The notes under the pieces: model-generated
Seen by the model: only the letters and a program-made list of their open reading frames with translations
The model's database searches: none
Told to the model about the DNA's origin: nothing
Program-made: the position numbers and the translations under genes
Shown: piece after piece, positions 36,755-44,067 of the stretch
Numbering within the stretch: position 1 is the stretch's first letter
How the letters are laid out: every line of letters begins with the position of its first letter
Source of the DNA: an uncultured Rivibacter sp.
Lineage (GTDB): Bacteria; Pseudomonadota; Gammaproteobacteria; Burkholderiales; Burkholderiaceae
DNA: 64,000 nucleotides
Direction of reading: 5' to 3'
Assembly (NCBI GenBank): GCA_946480925.1
Contig: CAMLLU010000007.1
Coordinates: 62,001-126,000 of the forward strand

Positions 36755-38391
36755 TGGGCGCGATGCCGCTGAAGCGCCGCACCCTGCTTGCGTGGTCAGC
36801 CGCGGGTGCCGCAGGCCTTGCCGGCTGCCGTGCAGACCGACCGCCGCTGCAGGGCGGTTGGGTGGGGGCTTCACACGAGCGTGGGCACGCATGGCGTGAC
36901 GGCCGATTGCAGCGCGGCGATGCCGGCCATGCCAGGCGTGTTGATGTCGCCATCGTCGGCGCGGGCGTTGCGGGCCTGTCGGTGGCTCGAGCGTTGCGCC
37001 GCGCGGGCGTCGAAGACCTGCGCCTCTTCGAACTCGAAGACCAGGCCGGCGGCAACAGCCGCGGCCACCAGATGGGCGGCATGCGTTGCCCTTTGGGCGC
37101 TCACTACCTGCCTACGCCCGGACCGCATGCACGGGCGGTGAGCGAATGGCTGCACGAGATCGGCATCGCGCGCCACGAGCTGGGCCGCACCGTGTATGAC
37201 GAACGCCACCTGTGCCATGCCCCGCAGGAGCGGCTGTTCATCGGAGGCCCCACGCACGGGCAGTGGCAGGAAGGCCTGCTGCCGGTGCAAGGCGCATCGG
37301 CCGACACGCTCGCGCAGTACCGCCGCTTCGCGCGCGTGGTGCGCGAGCTGCAGGCCAGCCACCCTTTCCGTTTGCCCACGGCGCAGGCGCCATGGACGCC
37401 CGGTCTGGCCGCGCTCGACGCACAGCCTTTCGACCAATGGCTGCAGGCGCAAGGTTTCAGCGACACCTGGCTGCGCGGCTACCTCGACTATTGCTGCCGC
37501 GACGACTACGGCGCCGGCCTCGAGCAGGTCTCGGCCTGGGCCGGCCTGCACTACTTCGCGAGCCGCCACGGCTTCCACGCGCCGGGTGATGAAGAAGTGC
37601 CCGAGGCCGAGCGCGACGCGGTGCTCACCTGGCCCGAGGGCAATGCATGGCTCGCTGAACGCCTCGCCGCTGGCCTGGGCGAACGCCTGCAGACTGGCGC
37701 GGTGCTCACGCGCGTGTCGCCTGGCCGCGAGGCGGTGACGCTGGAGTCGTGGAACGCCGCGCAGCAGCGGCCCGAGCGCTGGCTCGCAAAACACGTCGTG
37801 ATGTGCGTGCCGTTGTTCATCGCCGCACGGCTCGTCGATGCGCCGCCTTCCGCGCTGCGCGATGCTGCCGCGGCCATGCGCTACGCGCCGTGGCTGGTGA
37901 GCAACCTCCAGCTGAGCGCACCGCTGCTCGACCGCATTGGCGTACCACCCGCGTGGGACAACGTGGTCCACGGCGGCAAGACGCTCGGCTATGTAGATGC
38001 GCAGCACCAAAGCCTGCGGCCGGTGCGCGGCGCCACCGTGCTCACGCACTACTGGGCGCTCGGCGGCCGTTCGCTGGAAGAGCTCAAGGCGCAGCGGCAA
38101 CGCCTGCTCGCCGAGCCATGGCAGAACTGTGCGCAGGCGGTCATCGACGAACTGGTGCCGGTGCACCCAGACCTGCCCGGGAAGCTGCAGCGCATCGACC
38201 TTATGCGCTATGGCCACGCGATGAGCGTCCCCACGCCCGGCCTGCGCAGCAGTGCGGCGCTCGCGGCGCTGGCGCAGCCACAAGGTCGGCTGCACTTCGC
38301 GCATGCCGACCTGTCGGGCTATTCGGTGTTCGAGGAGGCGTTCACGTGGGGCGTGGTGGTCGGAGCGAGGGTGGCGCGTTCTTCGACATAG
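36754..38391 (+). CDS. Tat-exported lipoprotein, FAD-dependent amine-oxidase-like oxidoreductase
   Basis: A 545-residue flavoprotein. Its N terminus is a twin-arginine signal (LKRRTLLAWSAAGAAG) that ends in the lipobox LAGC (Cys 25), so it is probably folded with FAD in the cytoplasm and then lipid-anchored in the periplasm. The FAD fold starts VDVAIVGAGVAGLSVARAL near residue 64 and has LFELEDQAGGNS. The C-terminal FAD contact is in LHFAHADLSGYSVFEEAFTWG. It overlaps the SpeE-like gene by one base (TGATG), implying co-translation; relatives are usually paired with such aminopropyltransferases. An amine or polyamine adduct is a plausible substrate, not proven. Confidence 0.85.
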   Translation: MGAMPLKRRTLLAWSAAGAAGLAGCRADRPPLQGGWVGASHERGHAWRDGRLQRGDAGHARRVDVAIVGAGVAGLSVARALRRAGVEDLRLFELEDQAGGNSRGHQMGGMRCPLGAHYLPTPGPHARAVSEWLHEIGIARHELGRTVYDERHLCHAPQERLFIGGPTHGQWQEGLLPVQGASADTLAQYRRFARVVRELQASHPFRLPTAQAPWTPGLAALDAQPFDQWLQAQGFSDTWLRGYLDYCCRDDYGAGLEQVSAWAGLHYFASRHGFHAPGDEEVPEAERDAVLTWPEGNAWLAERLAAGLGERLQTGAVLTRVSPGREAVTLESWNAAQQRPERWLAKHVVMCVPLFIAARLVDAPPSALRDAAAAMRYAPWLVSNLQLSAPLLDRIGVPPAWDNVVHGGKTLGYVDAQHQSLRPVRGATVLTHYWALGGRSLEELKAQRQRLLAEPWQNCAQAVIDELVPVHPDLPGKLQRIDLMRYGHAMSVPTPGLRSSAALAALAQPQGRLHFAHADLSGYSVFEEAFTWGVVVGARVARSST

Positions 38392-38417
38392 GCAATGGCG
38401 GAGCGGAGGGAGTTTTC

Positions 38418-40274
38418 ATGCACGAACCGGTGGTGAGCGCGGCTGTGGAGGCACAGGTGCCGCAGAGAGCCAGCAGCGCGGCAGAGCGCTGGCAACTCGC
38501 GGCCTGGGCGGTGGGAGGGTCCTGTGTGTATCAGTTCTTTCTGCTCGCACCTTGGGCGTTCAGCCTCGGCATGGGTGCGCTGGTGTTCAACCGTGTCGAA
38601 GTCTGGTGGCTTGCAGGTGCGGCAATGCTGTTCCTGGCTTGGCTGCATCAACCGAGCACACGCCTGAAAGGGCGCGAGCTGCGAAGCGATGAAGTGCCGC
38701 AGCTGTTTCAAACGATCGACGAGTTGCGGCAGGCGCTGCGCACCCCGCGCATCGACACCGTGCTGTTGACGGACGACTTCAATGCCAGTGCTGCCGAACT
38801 GGGGCGAGGCTTCAGCCTGCGGCCAACGAGGCGCGTGTTGCTGCTGGGGCAGCCATTGCTGTCATTGCTGGATGAGCAAGCTCTGCGCGCCGTGCTGGCT
38901 CACGAGTTGGCGCACTTTTCGCATCGGCATGGCAGGCTGGGGCATTGGGTCTATCGCACGCGCCTTGCATGGTTGCACCTGACCGACTCGAACGAGGACG
39001 ATTCGTTGTTCGACCGTGCTGCAACCGGCTTCGCTCGCCGCTTTGCTCCGTGGTTCTCACAGCGCAGCTTTGCGTATTCACGCGCTTGTGAATTCGAGGC
39101 CGACCGTGCAGCTGCGGATGTGATCGGTCGTGTCGACTACGCCAGGGCTCTGCAGCGTGCAACGCTGGCAATCGCCGTCGCTCCAGCTCGCACGCAGATC
39201 GGTTTGCTGGAGATGCAGGCGGAACATGCCGAGCCGCCGCAGGACTTGACCGCGTGGCGCCAGCACTGGTATCGAACACTGCCACCTTCACCGCGCGAGC
39301 GCGAGCAACTGTGGGCTGAGCCGCCGAAAGCTGACGATACCCACCCAACGCTGCGTGAGCGTTGCCATGCGCTCGGCGTGACGCTTGATGCCAAGGCGGA
39401 TGAAGCGTCAATGTCGATCACGGGCAATACCTTTTGTGCCGGCGAAGCGCTGCTGGGTCCGTCGTGGCACACGCTGGTCGGCGAGGCCGACTCGGCCTGC
39501 AGGCAGCAACTGGGTCAGTCTTGGGGCACGTGGCACGCGGTACAGGCTGTCCTGCGATCCAGACTGGCTTTTCCCGACGCTGCCAAGATGTCGCACGCCG
39601 AGCTGCTGCGTTTCGAAGCTGTGATGCAGCCATCTGGAACGAAAGCGGAAATCGCTTGGCCTGTCGCAGACGATGCTTCCACTGAAGCGAACTACCTCGT
39701 CGGGTGTTCGCTGCTGCGGCAAGGCAGCCGGCAGGGCGTCGACCTGCTGAGGCAGTGCATCAACGCTGATGCCAGCTGGGCCGCTGCTGCCCGTGCCGCC
39801 TTGCATGAGTTGGGAGAACGTCAGCTGGCAGACGACGAGCAACTGCAGAACCTTGCGTTGCTCGACCAAGCCCGCGAACGGCGCAGTCAGGTAGCGCAAG
39901 CGGCACGTGAACGCCTGCTCGACGGCCGCTTCGGGACGCCGATAGGCGCATCAACCGGGGTTGCCGTTGAAGCTCTGGCAGCGGCCCTGCGGGCTTGCCC
40001 ACCTCTCGACGCAGCGTGGTGTTTTGCCGAGGAAGTCGCGCTCGATGAGCGCAGGCGCTACCCGGTGTGCGTGTTGTTGTTGCGGGTCGATCCGCGAGCG
40101 GCCGAAACGGCTGGTACCGATGAAGACCGTATCGCCGAACTGGGTGGCGAACTGCTCTCTGCACTGTGGCCTGCGAACGTCGTGCGCATGGTGCACACGG
40201 TGTTCACGACGGAAGCCATGCCTGCCTCATTCGAAGCTGCCTTGGCTGCGGCAGCCAAGGCGCGCTTGCGTTGA
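38418..40274 (+). CDS. M48-family membrane metalloprotease
   Basis: A 618-residue protein. Two hydrophobic segments (SCVYQFFLLAPWAFSLGMGALVF and VWWLAGAAMLFLAWL, about residues 38-78) precede the peptidase domain with the zinc-binding AVLAHELAHFSHRHG (HExxH) near residue 160 and the third-ligand helix ACEFEADRAAADVIG near 220. The C-terminal 300 residues form an uncharacterised helical region. M48 proteases (HtpX, BepA, Oma1 type) handle misfolded membrane proteins. Codon use is visibly less G/C-biased than its neighbours (TTG, CGA and GCA runs), hinting at separate origin. It follows the oxidoreductase by 26 bases. The ATG at 38418 has a GGAGGG site upstream. Confidence 0.85.
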   Translation: MHEPVVSAAVEAQVPQRASSAAERWQLAAWAVGGSCVYQFFLLAPWAFSLGMGALVFNRVEVWWLAGAAMLFLAWLHQPSTRLKGRELRSDEVPQLFQTIDELRQALRTPRIDTVLLTDDFNASAAELGRGFSLRPTRRVLLLGQPLLSLLDEQALRAVLAHELAHFSHRHGRLGHWVYRTRLAWLHLTDSNEDDSLFDRAATGFARRFAPWFSQRSFAYSRACEFEADRAAADVIGRVDYARALQRATLAIAVAPARTQIGLLEMQAEHAEPPQDLTAWRQHWYRTLPPSPREREQLWAEPPKADDTHPTLRERCHALGVTLDAKADEASMSITGNTFCAGEALLGPSWHTLVGEADSACRQQLGQSWGTWHAVQAVLRSRLAFPDAAKMSHAELLRFEAVMQPSGTKAEIAWPVADDASTEANYLVGCSLLRQGSRQGVDLLRQCINADASWAAAARAALHELGERQLADDEQLQNLALLDQARERRSQVAQAARERLLDGRFGTPIGASTGVAVEALAAALRACPPLDAAWCFAEEVALDERRRYPVCVLLLRVDPRAAETAGTDEDRIAELGGELLSALWPANVVRMVHTVFTTEAMPASFEAALAAAAKARLR

Positions 40275-40276
40275 CT

Positions 40277-40729
40277 TCAAGCGATCCTCTTCGCCATGAA
40301 CAGGCTCAGCGGATCTTCCTTGTAGTCGCCGAACGGCCCGCGCTTTTCGTATCCGAAGCGCTTGTACAGGCCGATCGCCTCGTCCTGCAAGATGCCGGTT
40401 TCCAGCTGCAGCAGCGTGCAGCCGCGTTCGCGTGCGGCGTTCTCCAGGAAGGCCAGCAGGGCCTTGGCGACGCCCTGGCCGCGCAGCCTGGGGTGCACGT
40501 ACATCCGCTTGATCTCGCCGTATTCAGCGCCCAGCACGATGGCGCCGCAGGCGCCGGCCATGCCGTCGCTGCCGCGCGCCACGGCAAACAGCACGTGCGG
40601 CTGCTTGAGCGTGGCGATGTCGACGAAGTGGTTGCTTTCGGGCGGATACAGCGAGCTCTGGTAGCGGTCGAGTTCGGTGATGAGGTCGATCACGTCGGGC
40701 TGGTCGGGCGATTCGAGGGCGATGTTCAT
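40277..40729 (-). CDS. GNAT-family N-acetyltransferase
   Basis: A 150-residue GNAT enzyme. Motif A is present as IKRMYVHPRLRGQGVAKALL with the acetyl-CoA-binding RGQGVA, followed by motif B QLETGILQDEAIGLYKRFGY. It resembles the small putative acetyltransferases whose substrate is unknown. Its ATG at 40729 overlaps the stop of the upstream GNAT gene by four bases (ATGA), so the pair is translationally coupled. Confidence 0.88.
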   Translation of the reverse strand: MNIALESPDQPDVIDLITELDRYQSSLYPPESNHFVDIATLKQPHVLFAVARGSDGMAGACGAIVLGAEYGEIKRMYVHPRLRGQGVAKALLAFLENAARERGCTLLQLETGILQDEAIGLYKRFGYEKRGPFGDYKEDPLSLFMAKRIA

Positions 40730-41277
40730 GCGGGCAAGGAAACGAGCGCGGGGCGCACCATGATGTGATCGGTCTGTCGGTCGGAGCCGACCCAGAAGTC
40801 GGCACTGCCGGCGACGTGGAAGCCATGCTTGGCATAGAAGGCCACGGCGCGCGGATTCTCCGTCCACACGCTCAGCCACGCCGAGGCGGCGCCGAGAGTG
40901 CCGTGTGCTGCGGCCAACGTGGCCTGCATCAACTCGGTGGCAACGCCGCTGCCGTGCCAGCGGCCCTCTACATAGAAGCGCCGCAACTCCACGGGCGTGC
41001 TGCTCTCCACGCAGGGCGGTGCCGGCTGGCGGCGCAGCTGGGCATAACCAGCGAGTTCATCGTTCGCGGTCACGGCCAGCAGCGTCACGTAGTCGGGGTG
41101 TTGCAGCTCTTCGGCCTGCTGCGCTACGCCGAAGGACTTGGCGAGGTGGGCGGCCAGGTCCTGTGGATCGTTCTGCGTGCCGAAGGCCTGCTCGAAGCAG
41201 CGTGCGGCAAACGGTGCGAGCACGGCGGCGTCGGCCGGGGCCGCGCGGCGGATGGCAAAGCGGGTGATCGTCGTCAT
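40726..41277 (-). CDS. GNAT-family N-acetyltransferase
   Basis: A 183-residue GNAT enzyme with motif A LRRFYVEGRWHGSGVATELM (acetyl-CoA loop HGSGVA) and motif B SVWTENPRAVAFYAKHGFHV, plus a conserved-looking N-terminal CFEQAFGTQNDPQDLAAHL. The exact substrate is unknown. I used the ATG at 41277; in-frame ATGs at 41289 and 41310 are also possible. It lies between the LysE-type exporter gene and the second GNAT gene, all on the minus strand, so an exporter-acetyltransferase set is plausible. Confidence 0.85.
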   Translation of the reverse strand: MTTITRFAIRRAAPADAAVLAPFAARCFEQAFGTQNDPQDLAAHLAKSFGVAQQAEELQHPDYVTLLAVTANDELAGYAQLRRQPAPPCVESSTPVELRRFYVEGRWHGSGVATELMQATLAAAHGTLGAASAWLSVWTENPRAVAFYAKHGFHVAGSADFWVGSDRQTDHIMVRPALVSLPA

Positions 41278-41315
41278 GGGGTCGGTCATGTCGAACGGTT
41301 GGTTGTCCATGCAGT

Positions 41316-41987
41316 TCATGCAACACGCAGGCTGGTGGTTACCACCGTGCTGGCCGCGGCCAGCAGTGCCACGCCGGCCAGGGCGTCGAGCATGCGCCGG
41401 CCGGTGGCGCCTTGCAACCACAGCCGGGCCTTCGAGGCCGCCAGGCTGTAAGCCAGCAGCACCGGGTATTCGATCACGATGGCCAGCAGGCCCAGCATCA
41501 TGATGCGCAGCGGTGCGCCATCGGCCGAGCCGGCGAAGGTAGGCAGCAGCGCGCAGAAGAACACCACCGACTTCGGGTTGGTACCCTGCAGCAGAAAGCT
41601 CTGCCGGAACAGCGACCACGCCGGTGCCGACCGCGGCAGCGCTGCCGCGGTGCGAGCACTCGGCCGCGCCCATGCACCCTTGAGGCTCTTCAAGCCCAGC
41701 CACGCCAGGTAGGCCATGCCGCACCACTTGATGAGCTCGAAGAGCTGCGGCACCGCGAGGATCAACGCGCCCAACCCCAGCGCTGCCAGCAGTATGTACA
41801 TCGCGTTGGCGCTCAGGATGCCGGCAATGCTGGCCTGCCCCGAGCGTGCGCCATTGACCATGCTGTGCCCCAGCACCTGCATCACCGCTGGCCCGGGCGT
41901 GATGTTGAGCAGCGTGCTGGTGGTCACGAAGGCGGCGAGCCAGGTGCCGCTGATGCCGAAGACGGTGAGGTGTGTTGTGGTGTCCAT
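41316..41987 (-). CDS. LysE/RhtB-family amino-acid exporter
   Basis: A 223-residue membrane protein with about six helices. Family marks are the N-terminal NITPGPAVMQVLGHSMVNG segment, FELIKWCGMAYLAWLGLKSL, and LLQGTNPKSVVFFCALLP. LysE/RhtB proteins export amino acids or their derivatives; the substrate is not readable. The ATG at 41987 precedes a typical N terminus; an upstream ATG at 42014 would add nine residues. Two acetyltransferase genes follow directly on the same strand. Confidence 0.88.
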   Translation of the reverse strand: MDTTTHLTVFGISGTWLAAFVTTSTLLNITPGPAVMQVLGHSMVNGARSGQASIAGILSANAMYILLAALGLGALILAVPQLFELIKWCGMAYLAWLGLKSLKGAWARPSARTAAALPRSAPAWSLFRQSFLLQGTNPKSVVFFCALLPTFAGSADGAPLRIMMLGLLAIVIEYPVLLAYSLAASKARLWLQGATGRRMLDALAGVALLAAASTVVTTSLRVA

Positions 41988-42073
41988 GCCCCGCATCGTG
42001 CGGGCGAAGGGCATGAATGGGATGAGTGGATGGATGAGGCAGTTGGATGGATCGCAGAGCTACATCCACCAAC

Positions 42074-42105
42074 AAAAAGGGCCACCCCTACGAGCGGCCC
42101 CTTTC
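42074..42105 (-). terminator. Terminator between lysE-type gene and PEP-CTERM gene
   Basis: AAAAAGGGCC at 42074-42083 pairs with GGCCCCTTT at 42096-42104 with one bulged base. Read on the minus strand the stem is followed by a T-run, so it most likely ends the PEP-CTERM transcript (stop at 42143). Confidence 0.6.
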
Positions 42106-42142
42106 TCCTGATGGTTCGTCAACCGAACCTTGCCCAGCCTGG

Positions 42143-42730
42143 CTATTCCATTGGGCGGCGGCGCCGGGCCAGCCAGCCGACGATGCCCAGGCCGGCGGCC
42201 AGCAGCGCGTACGTCTGCGGCTCGGGTATCGGCGTGATGAGCGCCGCGTGGGACAGCTCTTGCGTCATGCCATTGCCGTTCACCGACACGCCGAGCATCG
42301 AATAGTCGATGCTCGTGATGCCGGCGGCACCCCCGTTGAACAGGTACATGCTGAACGAGTTGGCCCCCATCAACGAGATCGCAAAGAAGCCGGTGACCGG
42401 GTTGTCGAAGGTCAGCGTGCCGGACGTTCCGTTGGAGCTGGCCGTGAACGGACCGCTGCCGGCGTCGTCGCTCTTGCCGACGAGCACCCATGGCACGTTG
42501 CCGACGAACGCACTGAAGTCCATTTGCGCCTGCATCAGGAAGTCATCGTGCTGCTGCACGTCGTTGCCCGCCCAGGCACCCGAGCAGGCGAGTGCATCCG
42601 GCTCGAAGCCCGAAACCATGACCCCGCCGTTGTTGCAACTGAGACCCGTGGCGGTGAGAGCCGCCTGGGCCGGCAAGGCCAGTGCAGTTACCGACACTGT
42701 CGACAAGAGAGAGCGTGTTAGCCAATGCAT
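42143..42730 (-). CDS. PEP-CTERM sorting-domain protein
   Basis: A 195-residue exported protein. Signal peptide is SLLSTVSVTALALPAQA; the body has ATGLSCNNGG and DALACSGAWAG Cys pairs and a beta-rich stretch GTLTFDNPVTGFFAISLMG. The C terminus is a PEP-CTERM tail: I-P-E-P-Q, a hydrophobic helix and RRRR. It is a second likely exosortase substrate, 11.6 kb from xrtB. The ATG at 42730 has a GGAGGT ribosome site. Promoter region carries an inverted repeat at 42811-42829 (AGGGTG / CACCCT). Confidence 0.88.
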   Translation of the reverse strand: MHWLTRSLLSTVSVTALALPAQAALTATGLSCNNGGVMVSGFEPDALACSGAWAGNDVQQHDDFLMQAQMDFSAFVGNVPWVLVGKSDDAGSGPFTASSNGTSGTLTFDNPVTGFFAISLMGANSFSMYLFNGGAAGITSIDYSMLGVSVNGNGMTQELSHAALITPIPEPQTYALLAAGLGIVGWLARRRRPME

Positions 42731-43179
42731 GGCAACCTCCAAGGTTGTGGAGCCGATGTTGAGTGCCGTCGCGCTTGAGCTACCGAGACAATAGGCGCTG
42801 CCTCTGCAGAAGGGTGTTTCCTGCACCCTCTCGTCTCAGTCTTCACCTTTCGATACTGCTGCAAGCGAAGGTTGGGGTTTGAGGCTGGTGTCCCTCGTAT
42901 GCGCAGATGCGTGGCGGATCGTTGCTTGGCTCGCTCATCGCGAGCGATGCACCTGACTGCGCTGGCTAGCCGCTGCGCGACACCGCCTCGGAACCGGGCG
43001 GGAAGAAGCCAGCAGCTACAGTTGCCCACAGTCAGGATCACGCAAGGCCATCCCGGCCCCGATCAAGTTCAGTCGGCAGGTGGGTCAAATCAAGGTCGGA
43101 ACGGAAGGCTGCTTGTTCGCCACGAAGCGTGAAGGCTAGTACCGTTTCGGGGTTGATCGCGGAAGTCCACAAAGCCTCC
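42731..43179. other. Gene-free stretch, lower GC
   Basis: This 449-base gap holds the promoter side of the PEP-CTERM gene, including the inverted repeat AGGGTG / CACCCT at 42811-42829. The part from about 43030 to 43180 is noticeably lower in G+C than its surroundings and contains short frames without recognisable similarity, so it may be a degraded gene or a small insertion remnant. I see no RNA gene in it. Confidence 0.5.
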
Positions 43180-44067
43180 CTACAACCCCGCCCGCACCTG
43201 CCCCAGCAACCACTCCCGAAACGACCGCAGCGCCGCGCTGTAGCGCACCTCGGGCTTGTGCACGAGGTAGTAGCCGCCGGGCAGGCGCACGCGTCGCTCG
43301 ATCACGGTGACCAGCGTGCCACGCTCCAGCGCACGGGCCGCCACGAAGCGCGGCAGTGCGGCCACGCCGAGGCCGCGTTCGGCGGCGTCGAGCACCTGTG
43401 AATAGAGGTTGAACGACAGCGCGTGTTCGCTGCCGGAAAACACGATCTGCGCTTCGCTGGCCACCTGCTGCCAGGCTTGCGACACTTCCACGTGGTTGAG
43501 CAGTTGGCTGCGGTCGACCTTGCCGCGTGCAAATGCCTTGATGGCGGGGTGCCTGGGCGCGGCCACCACCACCAGTTCGTTGCCGCCCAGCAGCACGCTC
43601 TCTGCGTTGGGCCAGCTGCCGTCGCCCCACAGGATGGCGGCGTCCGCCTCGGTGAAGATGCCTTCGTATTCGAGGAAGTGGCGCTCGAACGTGAAGGCGA
43701 TGCCGCCATGGCGCGTCTGCCAAGCCGGCAGGCGGTCGATGAGGAAGTACGACGCGAACGACGGGATCACCAGCAGCTTCAGCTCCGCCTCGCTGGCCGA
43801 ACGCCTGGCCAGGGCAGCAAGGCCGTCGACGTCGGCCAGTGCCGACTGCACACGTGGCAGCAATGCCTCACCGGTGGGCGTGAGCTTGCAGCTGCGCGAG
43901 GTGCGCAGAAAGAGCTTGGCGGCCAGCAGCTTTTCGAGCTGGCCGATCGCGTGGCTCAACGCGCTTTGTGACACGCCCAGGGCCTTGGCTGCTGCAGAGA
44001 AGCTGCCGTAGCGGGCGGCGGCAGCGAAGGCGCGGAGTTGCGGCAACGAGGGCGATGCCGAACTCAT
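43180..44067 (-). CDS. LysR-family transcriptional regulator
   Basis: A 295-residue LysR regulator of the GcvA-like branch. The helix-turn-helix spans about residues 8-65 with LRAFAAAARYGSFSAAAKAL, SQSALSHAIGQLEKLL and LFLRTSRSCKLTPTGEALLP. The effector domain follows. Its ATG overlaps the stop of the upstream GGDEF gene (ATGA), so it is translated as the last gene of pepP-GGDEF-lysR. A regulator as the tail of an operon, rather than divergent from its target, is unusual for this family. Confidence 0.9.
   Translation of the reverse strand: MSSASPSLPQLRAFAAAARYGSFSAAAKALGVSQSALSHAIGQLEKLLAAKLFLRTSRSCKLTPTGEALLPRVQSALADVDGLAALARRSASEAELKLLVIPSFASYFLIDRLPAWQTRHGGIAFTFERHFLEYEGIFTEADAAILWGDGSWPNAESVLLGGNELVVVAAPRHPAIKAFARGKVDRSQLLNHVEVSQAWQQVASEAQIVFSGSEHALSFNLYSQVLDAAERGLGVAALPRFVAARALERGTLVTVIERRVRLPGGYYLVHKPEVRYSAALRSFREWLLGQVRAGL

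Noticed and set aside
42872..43132. 86-codon plus-strand frame in the PEP-CTERM/LysR gap
   Set aside because: No ribosome site, Arg-rich composition and no recognisable family.
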